64,000 nucleotides of DNA from Breviolum minutum Mf 1.05b.01 (Eukaryota; Sar; Dinophyceae; Suessiales; Symbiodiniaceae), in the NCBI GenBank assembly GCA_000507305.1, contig DF239770.1, forward strand, positions 99,806 to 163,805, read 5' to 3'. Within the stretch, counting starts at the first letter, position 1. Each line of letters begins with the position of its first letter. Below are positions 50,101 to 61,818 of the stretch, in pieces. The notes under the pieces are model-generated. The model searched no databases, was not told the DNA's origin, and was given only the letters and a program-made list of their open reading frames with translations. Both the position numbers and the translations under genes were made by a program.

Positions 50101-52110
50101 GCCTTGCAATACTGTCATAAGCGGGCAAAGATCCTGCATAGATGCTTGGCTTGGAACTCGGAAGGCATTTTTTCTTAGACAATTCGACTTGCTGTATGCG
50201 TTGCAAAAAGATAGTATAAAGCTCCGTGATTTGCAATGATATTTCTGGTAGGGCAGGCTTATGTTTCCAGAATTTTCAGATTGAGCAGAGCAGAGGCTTC
50301 TCAGCTTTGAGGACACTCTTGGACGTGAATTGCCGAATTGCCATGTGCAGTTGCACTAAGGAGACTTGAAGCCTTCAAATGTTTTTCTGACCGAGGACGT
50401 TTTTTTTGCCTTTGCTGGCCTGCTTTTTTGCTATGCATTTCAAAAGCGCCTTCAGCTTGTTAAGCTTTTATTTCCCATCATTTCCCCTCCGAACTTTCAA
50501 CACTTTTCTTCGACTGAAAAAAGTCGAGGAAGAAAGGGCAGGCGTCCATGATTTCCAGCTCCTTTGTGGAACATTTGAATGCCGGGCAGGATCTACAATC
50601 TGTGCGACTGGGTGACTTTGGCATCTCCAAAAACCTCAGATCTACAGCCTCACTATGCCAAACGGTGGTGGGGACACAGGCCTTCCCTGGCCACAACTTG
50701 AAATTGTCTTTCATCAGAATGACAGATTGATTGCAAGGTGATGGATAGAATATGTTTGAATGCATTGACGCGGAGTCTGTGAGTACTGTTTGGTTTTCTG
50801 GCCTTTTGGTCCATACAAATGGCCTTTTGGTCCATACAAATGTCCGACCGGCTATAGCTACACTTCGCCGCAGTTTCAAAGCATGTCTTTTTTGTTCGGA
50901 ATTAGAGTAGCAATGTTTGAGCCTGGTCGCAGAAGTCAAACCCACTGAACACTGATAGGCCTACATGAGCCCTGAGCTCACACGAATGCAGAAGTATGGC
51001 CCGAAGACGGAAGTGTGGAGCTTGGGAGCAACACTCTACGAAATGTCTCTTGGCTGTTTGTGAAGGTGAAGAATGCCAACAAGGCGTGTCACAGCCAATT
51101 TGAAAGTCCAAAAGCCATTTCTCCTGAAGCTGTTTTTTTGGTGTCCCCTTGTCCCAAGACGTTTTCCCACTTCACAACGGAGCACGCCTCCATTCAATGT
51201 TTGAGGTGTGCTCAAGAGAAGCTGTATGTCTCTGCTGATATTTTGGAATTAGTGCAGCACCTTGGCAACGAAACTAACATGGCTCCTGCAATATGTTTGA
51301 AGAGTTGAGAGGTGCTTTCATGGTGCGGACCAGATTAAACCACATGTGCTTGGCGCAGATATTTCGGGGACTTGACTAGACTAGACTAGAAGAGACGTGA
51401 GGAACGGAGAGAAGCTCAGATGGTCGCACAATGCAATAGCCTCACCTGGTTTGCGGAAGTTCTAAGGAAAAGGGTCCAATGATATGAAATGATCGTGAAT
51501 GATCATAGTTCACCGTAGACGGATTCACCTCCATTCTTGTGAGGCAGATCTCGAGTGCAAAAGAGGCCCCAGCCTTGTCGACCGACTTGGGACACTTGGC
51601 CCGCAACCGCGTGTGGTAAATTCATCGTAGTACAGCCCTCATGATTAGCGCAATGTCAAAAACTGCTATGATGTGCCAACAAGGATGGGTGAATATGGGC
51701 CAGAAATAAATGATTCATGACTTGGGATGATTCAAATCCCGATGTTTGCCATCCTTAGTCATCCTTAATGACCCCATTAATTCTTGTTTGGAGAAGTGCA
51801 GCTTTCTAGTAAGGAAAGGTATTTGACAAGAAACACTGACAATCCGTTCAAACAAACCCATGTATGAATATAGAATATAGACTACTATAGTACTATAGAT
51901 GAATTATGATGAGATATTGTACAGGGTTTTGCTTAGCCACTGCTCACAGATGGCTGTCATTGCTTTGTTGCCAAAGAATGCGGGTCTTGGTAAACAGATT
52001 TAATCCAACCCTGTTGAGGATACAGCTCAGAACTGTCTGACATCTGCGCAGCGATGTTGATCAAAGATCCAGTTGTACGTCCTACACTGAGTGACCTTCT
52101 GACCAATTAC
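47191..52110 (+). CDS. NEK-like serine/threonine protein kinase
   Basis: Kinase subdomains appear in order: glycine loop FVKILGKGAFGVVELWRQK (from 47191), helix C EALVLKSLQHPHIV (48731-48775), hinge LIIVQDYCDGGDLAHYI (about 49535-49670), LAQLTHALQYCHKRAKILH (50082-50140), HRDLKPSNVFLTED (to 50398), LGDFGISKNL and activation segment (50590-50679), AYMSPELTRMQKYGPKTEV and WSLGATLYEMSLG (50959-51052) and AMLIKDPVVRPTLSDLL (from 52050). Junctions 49670/50082, 50140/50361, 50398/50590 and 50679/50959 join in phase and rebuild HRD and the activation loop; the first and fourth introns have GC donors, the second GA. The GDL/SPE pattern points to the NEK family (cell cycle and cilium). Not found: the exon with the VAIK lysine, and part of the C-lobe (51.05-52.05 kb). 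The usual Asp of subdomain IX is Glu, and GTP-x-Y is GTQAY. Confidence 0.82.
50680..50958 (+). other. GC-AG intron with GCCT border repeat (kinase gene)
   Basis: The intron begins GCCTTC and the next exon begins GCCTAC. Removing it joins VVGTQ to AYMSPEL in phase 0, the expected kinase activation-segment order. Confidence 0.75.
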
Positions 52111-52666
52111 ACGCTCTTGCGTGTCACTTGGAAAATTTGAGATGTTTTGGTGCGGCGAATCAGCGATTTTCTTGGAGCTCTGGAGCTGGGGATACAAATC
52201 CCAAATATGGGGGAGCTGAAGAGCCCAAAGTCGCTAACTGCTGGTTCAGCGTACTTTTTGTCATGGCTTGTACTACCTCTACCTCAGAAAATATTCGAAT
52301 GCAAACTGTATAATTGCCGTGCAGTTACTGGAAGAGTTAAGTTTTGCGGGACTATTTCTTGAGCAGGTGAGCAAGTTCTGTGCGATATTAGAGTACTTTA
52401 TTTGACATCACAAGTTGGATGATTCCTGTAACACGCCAAATGACTAGGAGACTAATTTCGGACTTCACTGGGAAGGACATTTTCCGCATTTGCCCTGGTT
52501 CCAGTTCTTCGCAAAAGTGAATTCATACAATATGAGGGATGTCTATGGATGTCTCCAAATTAGAGCACCAGGTTGAAATCCAACAAGTGATTGAAGCTTC
52601 AAGGATTTTGTTTTTTCTTCAAACATGAAGCATTTCCAAGGGCTTTTTTAAACTTGCTCCGTTTGC

Positions 52667-55600
52667 TCTCAGTTTCCGTCGGCTCCTCCCAAACAAATTT
52701 CCTGGTCAAGGTGACGGTTCTTCAATTGGAGCGAGCAGTGGAGTGGAAGGATTCCCTGGTTCCGGGAGAGGAGAAAGAGCTGGAGGTACCTGCTGAAGCG
52801 CAAGAAAAGCTGCGAGAACTCTTCAAAAAATATAGCACCTCGCAGCAGATTATTTTCCCGTATTTTCCTAGGATTGTGGAGCAATCCTCATGCCAGCTAC
52901 TGTTTTTCTCCACCATCAAACACCAACATTGGGTTTTTCCCCCAGTTGACTGGGAACTCTTCTTTAGATATCCTGGTGCATCTTTGCGAGGTCCACCTAT
53001 TTTCTACAAAGAATGAGTCATATCCTCTACATACAACTTGCTTTGATGAAGCACGGGATCGCATCTGATTGAAGAGTTTTCTCAGATGGACAGCATTATC
53101 CAGCTTTCTACATGGGGATTCCACCCGTACTACTTGATGAATCGCCAGGATCCTCCCCTTTTTTCAATACCTCGTACAACTGGTGTAAGAAGGGGGTCGC
53201 TTTGATCACAGGGGCAGTCTACCAAGGTCAGAATGGTCTTCTAAGTCGTCGAGAACTGACCCGGCTGTTGCAGAAGCTACATCCAAAATGGGCTTCCGGA
53301 GTAGCCAGTGCAACTTGGATTGGGGTGATTTGGGATGGATCGCACCAGCCATCGGCATTTGCAGGGATATTGACATTTCCGATTTAGAAGTTAAAGTGCC
53401 AAGGTGTCATCAATAGCGAGACTAGCTTGGTAAAGCCAAAATTGTGTTGTAAGTGGGTGTAAATAGGAATGAATCCACTCAAACAACACTTGCAATGATG
53501 AATAGGAACCATTTCTTGTGTTTTAAACTGCTCATAAGGGTTGGGTGTTTGCCGGCGGTTGCTCTAGCTCTACCCGGGAGTATGGCACCCAACTTTCATT
53601 ATGTCGCGGGGGGGACACACATCGTGCTCCGAAGAAGGTTGAGGTTTTTTCTAAGAACAGCATGATTATGACTGATTGTGAGGAAATTAGATGAACAAGT
53701 GATGGAAAAGCAGACTTACTGTGGAAACTTCACCGATGAACATCATTCTACTGACACACATAATGATTATAACTGATGTATATACAGTATATTAAGACTT
53801 ATGTAAACAATTCCCATCTACTATGCTCAGACATTCTGACAAGACCATGGAGCATCGTCGCTATATAGCTAGCTGATGAAGTTGGAAACCCTATCAACCA
53901 CAATAGAGTGAAAAGACCTGCAACAACAGAAATCGATAGAGCCACCAAGTGAAACTCATTTTCGAAGTCGTTTTTCTCAGCTCTAGGGAGAGCTGTTCCT
54001 GATGGGCTCAACCGAAAATGAGGTCTTATTGAAGGCGGCAGATTCCAATGGCGATGAGACCTTGGACTACGAAGAATTTTTGAATTGGCTCCTTGGGAAG
54101 GAAAATGAATGGGTACCGATCAAGAAAGCCATGATGTCAACACCAGATGAAGATGCTTGCCCGTCAAAGGATTTTGGACTGATTTCTTTTCTTTGGGTAG
54201 AGATGGAGGTTCAAACTCCAATTCCCTTTATTTCAAGGTATCGCCATCAAAGTCTTTGATTTGGTTACCCTTCACCAACAAATCCACAGTACCCAGGATG
54301 AGATTCCAAAGGTCGAAGTTTCAGGATTTTCAGAAATGGCAGCAGATGCACGAGAGAGGCTACTGAAATCCACCAGTGAAAATGTGGGCGACATGACTTT
54401 ACAGGAAGCAGGTCAGATCAAAGAGTTGAACGACATAGTGCCTCGGCGATTTCGTGGTAAAACCATTCTGATAGACAATACATTCGTCCCGCTTTACTTT
54501 GGATCCGTTGCTTTTTGGTTGATAGACTTTAGTTTGATGTGATTTGTTCAATGGTTGCAAAGTGCTTTTTTGAAAACATAAACCTTGCAAGTGATGTTTT
54601 TATATAGTTTTCTTTGGCCCCCTGATTTGCAGGTGAAGTGCTACAAGGAGTTGACTGAGCTTTTGCAGAAGTTTCCCAACCTGGATCCTGTGTCTGAAGC
54701 ATTGAGTAGCCTGGATTTTAGCACTTGGTCCATATCACAGTTGAAGGAATATCTCTCTGAGAGTTCTTCTGGAGATGGGCAGCCAGAGCAACAGCCCTTA
54801 GAAAAATCGGAGTTGGTTTCCTTGTGCCGACAGATCTTCATCCAATCAAGATCTGAGCTCGAACCCTCAAACACAGAGACCGGCATGACTGGCCCCACAG
54901 AGATGCTGGTGGCGGAGTGTATCGATGCGAGATTGCGATGTATCAAAATCTTGCAGGACACCAAAAAGGAAGGCCCAGATCCAGTGGAGTTAGCAGTTGC
55001 CGTACAGCAAGCGCAAAGATTGCTAAACCTGGAACCTTGTGAAACGGCGATTTTGAGCCATTCACAACGTTTAGGTATGTGTGCAGAAGACCAATGCAAA
55101 AGTGCCACGACACTTCCTGAGATGGAGCAAGCGGTGAACCTGATGCAGACGATTCAAGATGCCGTGAAGATGCCTGATGGACGAGCAAGCTGTATCTCGA
55201 AACAGGCACTTTCAGAGGCAAATGTCCGGTTGCAGCAAGTTCGTAGCGAAGAGAAACAGATTGGTATTCGTTCTCAGTGCGGACCATTTGCTACTCAGTT
55301 CCAATTCGACACAATTCTTGCGGGGTTGATCAGAAAGAACTCCAATTTATGGGTTCTGCAAATATCTTGCAGTATGTGTTCGAGCCTTTAGACGTGTATG
55401 GACATCATTGTTTGGCGAGCTTAAACTTTTAAAGAATTGGGTCAATCATACACCCGACTTCCGCTGAGGTGAAAACTCTTTCCGTGAAGAGCGATGCATC
55501 TTTGCTACATCTGCAAACAAAGCTTTCGCAGTTGTGGAGCAAACCCTTGGATTCCTTAAGCTTTTTCAGCGCAGAAGGACGCTGGGTTTTCTCAATTAAG

Positions 55601-56622
55601 TAAATCCACAAGCACATTTAAAAGAAATTGAAGCAATTTGCCCGAGTTGAAGAGGCATTTTATATCATTTTATTGGAATATGACTCGACCATGATCTGTT
55701 TTGGGATGTTTGGGAGTCCGTTTCGGGCGAAGGACAGCCATTGGAAACAGAGGAAAAGTGGCAAGAACTTCAGCGAGGTCCGAGTCCTATTGAGGTGCTG
55801 GGAAGTGTTGGCACCGTGGTACTTGGATGGAGCCGTTTTTTTTTTCAAAATGAGGAGGTACATACCCATTTTAGGATAGTGAAACAGTGACCTCCCATGT
55901 TAGACTATGAAACATGTTGATGTTTTTTTTTGGGGGGGTATCGTCTCTGGAAATTCTCACGACAGGGATGGGGGGATATAGCGGGATGTGGGATTGTTTG
56001 CACATTAAATGATTTGGATCCCCAACATGCCCAGCGAAAGTGACGGGTTCTTCCATCATTAGAAGATCTTAGAGGTGCTTTGGAGGGCCAAAGCAATTTC
56101 GAGATGTTAAGCAATGTGTCGATTGCAAGGGTCTTTTCCTTACTATCACTATAGTTTGAAACATTCATGGGAGGCTTTTGGGACAGTGAGTTGAAAGCTA
56201 GAGTCAAGTTCAGAATTTTGTTTTCGAAATCATATTGCAGAGATTGTGAAACTACAAAGTACAAAGCAGCACAATCTCTGATATTCTCTGATGCTTTCCG
56301 GGAGTCTACTGTGTACCTTTGGCGAGAGTTCTTGCCAAAAAATATAACTTTCATTTGAATCGAATCCAACTGCGCTTTATTGCACTTTGCATTTCCATCC
56401 TCAGCTCACTTCTCCATTGCCCTTGAAATGCTCCTTGTGTTTCTTGAGAAGAGGCATCCTTCATTTTGGACTCTCTATACATACAGTGAACAGGTGAAGA
56501 TGGTCTTGGAGCGTGGGGAACGGAGAGGCAGCAAAACGAAGGCAAAATCCAAGGCTGCACCCAAGAGCAAGGCCAGCAAAAGCAGTCTGTCGCTGGTCGT
56601 CAGCTGTGGGCAACCCATGTAG
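52667..56622 (+). CDS. EF-hand protein with SAP-like and coiled-coil regions (multi-exon, possibly C-terminal part of the kinase gene)
   Basis: Exons on the + strand: 52667 to about 52845 (ends EKLRELFKKYSTSQ), about 53240-53300 (NGLLSRRELTRLLQKL), 53987-54112 (AADSNGDETLDYEEFLNWLL, a full EF loop DSNGDETLDYEE), about 54296-54412 (acidic helix EMAADARERLLKS), 54633 to about 55263 (long helical exon) and about 55732-55832 (EEKWQELQRGPSPIEVLGS). A basic final exon, 56495-56622, starts VKMVLERGERRGSKTK and ends at TAG. The first two exons join to a degenerate EF loop (STSQNGLLSRRE), missing the first Asp. In the long exon, WSISQLKEYL followed by LEKSELVSLC resembles a SAP-type helix-helix motif. 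The start lies only about 0.55 kb after the last kinase exon, so one kinase-EF-hand transcript is possible. Exact joins are only partly resolved. Confidence 0.55.
54633..55263 (+). CDS. Long helical exon with SAP-like motif
   Basis: A 631-nt exon, the longest single coding block in the 45-60 kb part, opens after gatttgcag and ends before a GTATTC donor. It encodes KELTELLQKFPNLDPVSEAL, the SAP-like stretch, a Ser/Glu/Thr-rich linker and several amphipathic helices (LAVAVQQAQRLLNLEP, MEQAVNLMQTIQDAVK). No further domain is recognised. Confidence 0.65.
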
Positions 56623-56639
56623 CGAATATGAATTATTTA

Positions 56640-57900
56640 GGATGATGTGGGATTTAGGGCCATCTAGGACCATGGACATAGCTTGCTTCTTGTGAAATGT
56701 TCTGGCCTGTTTTTGTGCCGGAGTTTTCAACACAAGCCATGGGAATATTGCTCCTCGTCATTGATTGATTATACAAACCGAACCTATTGGTGGCCCTAGG
56801 TTTCTGCGACGGGGTTTGCAAGGCAAGTTTCTTTGAGATCTTGAATACCGGTCTAGTAACAGTGACTTGGAACGGTCTTGCAATTATCCTCATCATGTGT
56901 ACTTGTATGATGTAATTAGTGTTTTTATGTAATCATTATGAACTGAAATGTCTTGAGGACCTTGCTCGGACCCTGTCTTATGCTCCTACTTTTTTGAGCA
57001 TGTGTATGCTTTGCGCCTCATACATGTGTTCAACAAAAGCCCTACTCGGATCTTGCCCTGCTCGGGTTCTTGTACGGATGCACTGTACGTCTACAAATGG
57101 ATAGATAACATAATCACATACATGTGCGACATGTGTGTAGTTTATGCGCACACACACACACACATGTAGGTCAGCATTCTTCCCCTCTCCCCCGCCCAAT
57201 CGCAATACCCTCCCTCAGAAAAGCACAAAATCTACACATTTTTACATATTGACTTACATTGTAAGTATAAATAAGCAGAATTCGGCATCTTGCTGAAACT
57301 TCAACCAAATCCTCGCATTTGCATTTTTTTCTGTCAGTGTTTCATCTAAAGCGGTGTAACCCTGCCATGGACCCTGCTTTTAACATAAAGTCGGACTCTT
57401 CAACCGCTAGGAGAAACGGTCCTTGGCTGGACTTGCAGCTTCAAGCAGTCCCTGGAAAAGCTGATTTGAAAAGGCTTTTAAACAACTGCAGGTTTAGCAA
57501 GGTTGGACATTGAATCCATTTAAATCAATCTACAAACATTCTCAAGGTGCAAGGTCACTGCGTCATCAGTGTGTCCAACCCTGTTTAGGCAAACGGGGTG
57601 AAGTGCTCCCTTTTAGGGGCAACTCGGGCAAGTCGACTAGCCCCTTTGGAAAAAAACATCGCCAAAGTTGCTGGTGTTTCATTACACGTGTGGCTCCAAA
57701 CTGGCTTCTGCAAGCTCTGCTCAAGCTAGGGTCTGTGCAGTGGCCGTTGATAGCGCCAGGTTTTCTCAAAGGTTTCAAAGAAGACTCAGAAAACCGGATC
57801 TTTAAGAGATCTTGATGTGAAAGATGTGAGAGCCATGCAAAGTTCCGTCAGCGGCATATGCTTGATATGATCCCTTGAAGCATTCACATTGACAGAATTA
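56640..57900. other. Mostly non-coding, one weak frame
   Basis: Contains a CA repeat (57146-57164). A + frame at 57319-57513 is open but unsupported by splice sites or a domain. Confidence 0.3.
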
Positions 57901-57926
57901 TTGACACGTGGCTTTGGCTCTCACAG

Positions 57927-57988
57927 TTGGAGGGATTTCCTGCAATTTACGAGCTCCATCGTGCATGCGTGATGCTGACTCAACAAGA
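57927..57988 (+). CDS. Short exon candidate, unidentified
   Basis: After ctctcacag the frame reads LEGFPAIYELHRACVMLTQQ and then meets GATGTAGG, which could be a GA donor of the type seen elsewhere in the window. Function unknown. Confidence 0.3.
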
Positions 57989-59823
57989 TGTAGGGGTCTC
58001 TTGCTTGATGAAAAAGTGAGCATAGGTTTTGGAGGGTGCGTTGCTGGAATCCTCACAAAAGGATCTGTCTAAAAATTCAATTCGGTGAATTTGAATAATT
58101 TGCGCAGAATTCAAAGCTATTGTCTCAGTTTCCAGATTCACTTTGGCCTTTCGTGGTGTAGCCTTTTTCGCTGCTTCCTCGCCACATGCGGTTCAAAGCT
58201 ACTTGGATGGGCTGTGGCCTGTGCCTTTTTTGCCAGTTGTCACTTCAAGGACTGAGAATTCCACTCAAAATCCAACTCTGCATAAATACCTAAGTGTCTC
58301 CTAGGATTGCTGATTGGAACCTTTAGATGGTCAGATAGTTAAACCATGCTAGACCATAGTTTTTGGATTAGAGTCATTGAAATCCGAGGGAAGCTGAATC
58401 CACGGTCAGTTTGATATACACTCAAGTTTCATCAAGTTTCAGCGTTCATCCTTTTGTGGGAGTTTTGCCTTCCTCCAATTCCTCAACAAGTTTGAAACGG
58501 AGGACGACCTAGCAACCTTACTGTAAATGAAAAGGCTGGTTTGCCACAAAAGGTGCCATGCAGTCCAAATGGCAAGGTCTTGAACAAACTGGAGGTTTCA
58601 AAAAACATGAAAAACAGCCTGCATTTTGTGGCCAAAGTTGATAGAAGCTCCTAGCAACTTGTTTTGTTGAAAGCTTTGACTGAGCCGTATTTGCAGGATA
58701 TTTTTTGACCATGTGACCGTGTGACAATTCACTTAACGTAACCGAACAAAAAGGAACTGAGAGCCCCCCTGGGTCAATTCTGCAACGTAGCTTTCGGTGT
58801 CTTTGCTGTGCCGGTGCACCGGTGGCACCTAGAAAGCATCGGATGCAGGAGGAGCCAAGTTCAGTGAATTCGTAAGAGTGATTGGTGCCATGGTCGAGTT
58901 TGAGGATTACTTTTGTTCTTAGTAGCCTAACATCGTGCGATTGTATTGTGCGATTGAAACCGTAGGTTGAACATGTTGGATATTTTGGTTTGATATTCAG
59001 TGGATTGCATGCGGCAACTGCATCCCCGGATACACCTACTTGTAGCCATGTGCCTGCATAGACAAGCAAGACGGCTCAGTCCTTTTGGTTCCTTTATCTA
59101 CTGCCTACTGCTATTGAACAAAAAAATCAATTTTGAATTGTTAACATGTTTGATCCAGGCTTTGTCAAGTACAGTAGATCTTAATGACCGTTTTGTGTCT
59201 CAAAAACTTTCTGAACAACTCCAACAACTGTTGAAGTCTTGAAAGCAATCCAACATTCTGACATGATTGCCAGAGAGGTGATTATGATAAGTTATTTAAA
59301 GTAACTTAGGTTTCGTTGTGGGAGGATTGCAAAGTCCACACTTGACTCAGAAGTGGCACTAGACCCCGCTAAGCAACAGCAGATGGAAAAGATCGTGCTT
59401 TATTTGGGGAATGCTTTTCATTTTCAATACTTTGGAGTTGGCGACATATTCCCAAACTCACTAAACCCAAAAAGATTTGATGTAACAAGATATATTGTAT
59501 ATGAATAGTTCTTTGAACAGTTCCACAAAGATCTCATCTTCCAGCTTGAGCTTGTCCTGTACTAGTTACTATTTTGACTTAACGGTTGTTTGATAAGGGC
59601 AAACCTCAGGGCTTTGCCTCACTCCAACAAGCATTCTTACACAAAGAAATTGGAGCCGCCAATTTTGAAGACAAGCAACGGAAGAGTAATTCAAAATACA
59701 TGAATTATAATTATAGGTAATCATAGCATAGAAACAGTATTTTTGAAGTTTTGCTAGAATTAGAAGCACTTCAACCAAATTGATGGATCACCAAAGCTTC
59801 AAAATATTTATTGTTTCTGCGTA

Positions 59824-59940
59824 TAAGTTGATGTCACCAACCTTGTTTGGGGCCCCAGCGTTACAGATTGATGCTCCGCAGGAGGATGAACTTTCCCTGG
59901 CAATGTCCTATCTCAGGCGACATGGGCAGCGGAGCCTGGT
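59824..59940 (+). CDS. Exon candidate, unidentified
   Basis: The frame reads LMSPTLFGAPALQIDAPQED and continues with the helix ELSLAMSYLRRHGQRSL. Possible acceptors are gtataag and gttacag. It has no recognised domain and no clear partner exon. Confidence 0.3.
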
Positions 59941-60027
59941 TTCCGGGCATGATGAAAAGCAATGAAAATCCTAAAGCCTAAAATCATCTTTCTCCAGAGG
60001 CTGGCAGGCTGTCAGATGTCACAAGCG

Positions 60028-60360
60028 GTCTTACATTATATCATATCGATGAAATCATATTGTATCGTACAATCTCATATCGTATCACATCATGTTACAT
60101 CATGTCATGTTATATCAAATTGATTCAAATTGCATCATGTTACATTATTACATCAAACTTTTAATATCACATCATATCGTATCGTATCGTATTGTATGGT
60201 ATTGTATTGTGTTGTATTGTATGATGCTATGTTATGTTGTAGTGTGTTATATTGCATTATGTGGTATCCTATCATATGATATTAGATTACATTATATACA
60301 TATATCATACTATATACTATATATTCTGTTATACTGTATTATATCATATCTACTATTTCT
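60028..60360 (+). repeat. Degenerate ATCAT/ATCGT/ATTGT repeat tract
   Basis: About 330 bp dominated by diverged 5-mers such as ATCAT, ATCGT, ATTGT and ATGTT, grading from TATCGTATCG into TATTGTATTG. One strand reads as a run of short aromatic/Ile/Tyr/His codons without stops for 95 codons, which is a consequence of the repeat and not a gene. Confidence 0.85.
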
Positions 60361-61368
60361 TTTTTTAAAGGCAATTTGACGGTGTATATATCATCCCATC
60401 AAAGGGGACACTAGCGTCAATGATGTAGATACACTATTCCCCCAGAAATAGTAATTTGTTTCTTTCAAAAAGTTATGATGTTTACTTTAGTGAAGTAGCC
60501 TTCTTTCCACAAGCAGCCTCCTTTCAGAAAGGCTTGAAAGGTGGTTTGCTTTAAGGTATATAATTTGTTTGATAAGTTGTCGTTTCTGGTATTCTTGCCA
60601 AAGCAGCTCCTTTTACGAAAGGCAGTGCTGCCTCAAACAGACGTTCCTAGAACTACGTATAACTAACTGTATAACTATTGCCATCTCTGTGATACAGCAA
60701 TTTTACCTTTAAACATCGACTTTGTTCATAAACCAGGCATGTAGGTGCAATTTTCTTCGATTCTAGGTGCGGCAGCTGTTGTGCGACGGATGCCTTGGAG
60801 GCAGCGAAAGATTCTTGGAGGTTGTGGATTGTGGATGTTGAACAATATGGAATCAGTTTGCAGGGACATGAATTTGATCAAATTTGAGATCATCGCAAAC
60901 TTGCTTCAACTTGAACAAAAGGTTACAATCATCACAATCATCGAGCAACATGTTTCTGTGCCCACTAGCCCACTAGCATTTGCATGGCCTTTCGGCCCAG
61001 CAAAGTAGACTGGGAGGCCACCCACGTGACACATGGCCAATCGATGTGGCCTGGGGCCCTGGAATTTGAAAGCTTCGTGGCCAAAGTCAAGATCCATACT
61101 GGGATTGTATGACCTCACCAAAGATATCCAAAGACCTAAGGCCTAATCCATCCTGGTACACCTTCAATCAAACTCTATCCTCTAGCCACTTCCAGATTTA
61201 TACAAAGAGTCGCTCTGACACCAGGGGGAGGACAAGGAACACCAGTTGCTTTGAGGATCGCACTAAGAATTGCCCTTCCAGACACGTTTATATGGGTGGC
61301 AAAATTGCGCTAGTCAGCGAATCTTTTCACTGTTCTCTTTAACCACCCAATATACTGGAATGAACACA

Positions 61369-61639
61369 GCTCATGGTGCAGATCCTTTGGGTGTTGGACC
61401 CAGCTTGCCAGTAGAAAGTGAGTCTGTACATTCTGGGGATCCCCAAGCCTAAAGATGTCGAGTCAACCTGCTCACTGAATTCTTGGGACGGTGAACCCAA
61501 CAAGATTCTCATACGTCGATGGGCTGAACAGCAACCACTTTTCTCTCCGACTGCTGCTCTCAGACAGGGCTCAGGAGGTTGGCTAGAGTCTGAGGAAGTG
61601 AATTCCTGGCACGATTTTTCTGTTCGCTTCTGGCCGTGA
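61369..61639 (+). CDS. Exon candidates upstream of the glycosyltransferase, unidentified
   Basis: Two coding-like stretches: AHGADPLGVGPSLPVESESV (61369-61447) and then PNKILIRRWAEQQPLFSPTA within a frame ending at TGA 61637-61639. An ag junction at about 61446 could connect them. No family is recognised. Confidence 0.3.
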
Positions 61640-61818
61640 CAGGGGTCAGTTTTGCACAGGGAACATTGCCCAGTTGGGCACTCTGGATGGGAAAAGGACT
61701 AGCTGCCACTACCTTCAATAGCGCCACGCCCACCAAGAGTGCAAGAATACTCTTGACTAATTGTGGACTTTCTTGACAACACGTGACCGCCATTTGCTTT
61801 CATTTTCTGATGATTCAG

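Noticed and set aside
54641..55108. 155-codon open frame on the - strand
   Set aside because: It is antisense to the long SAP-like exon, whose + frame has good splice borders and an amphipathic helix pattern.
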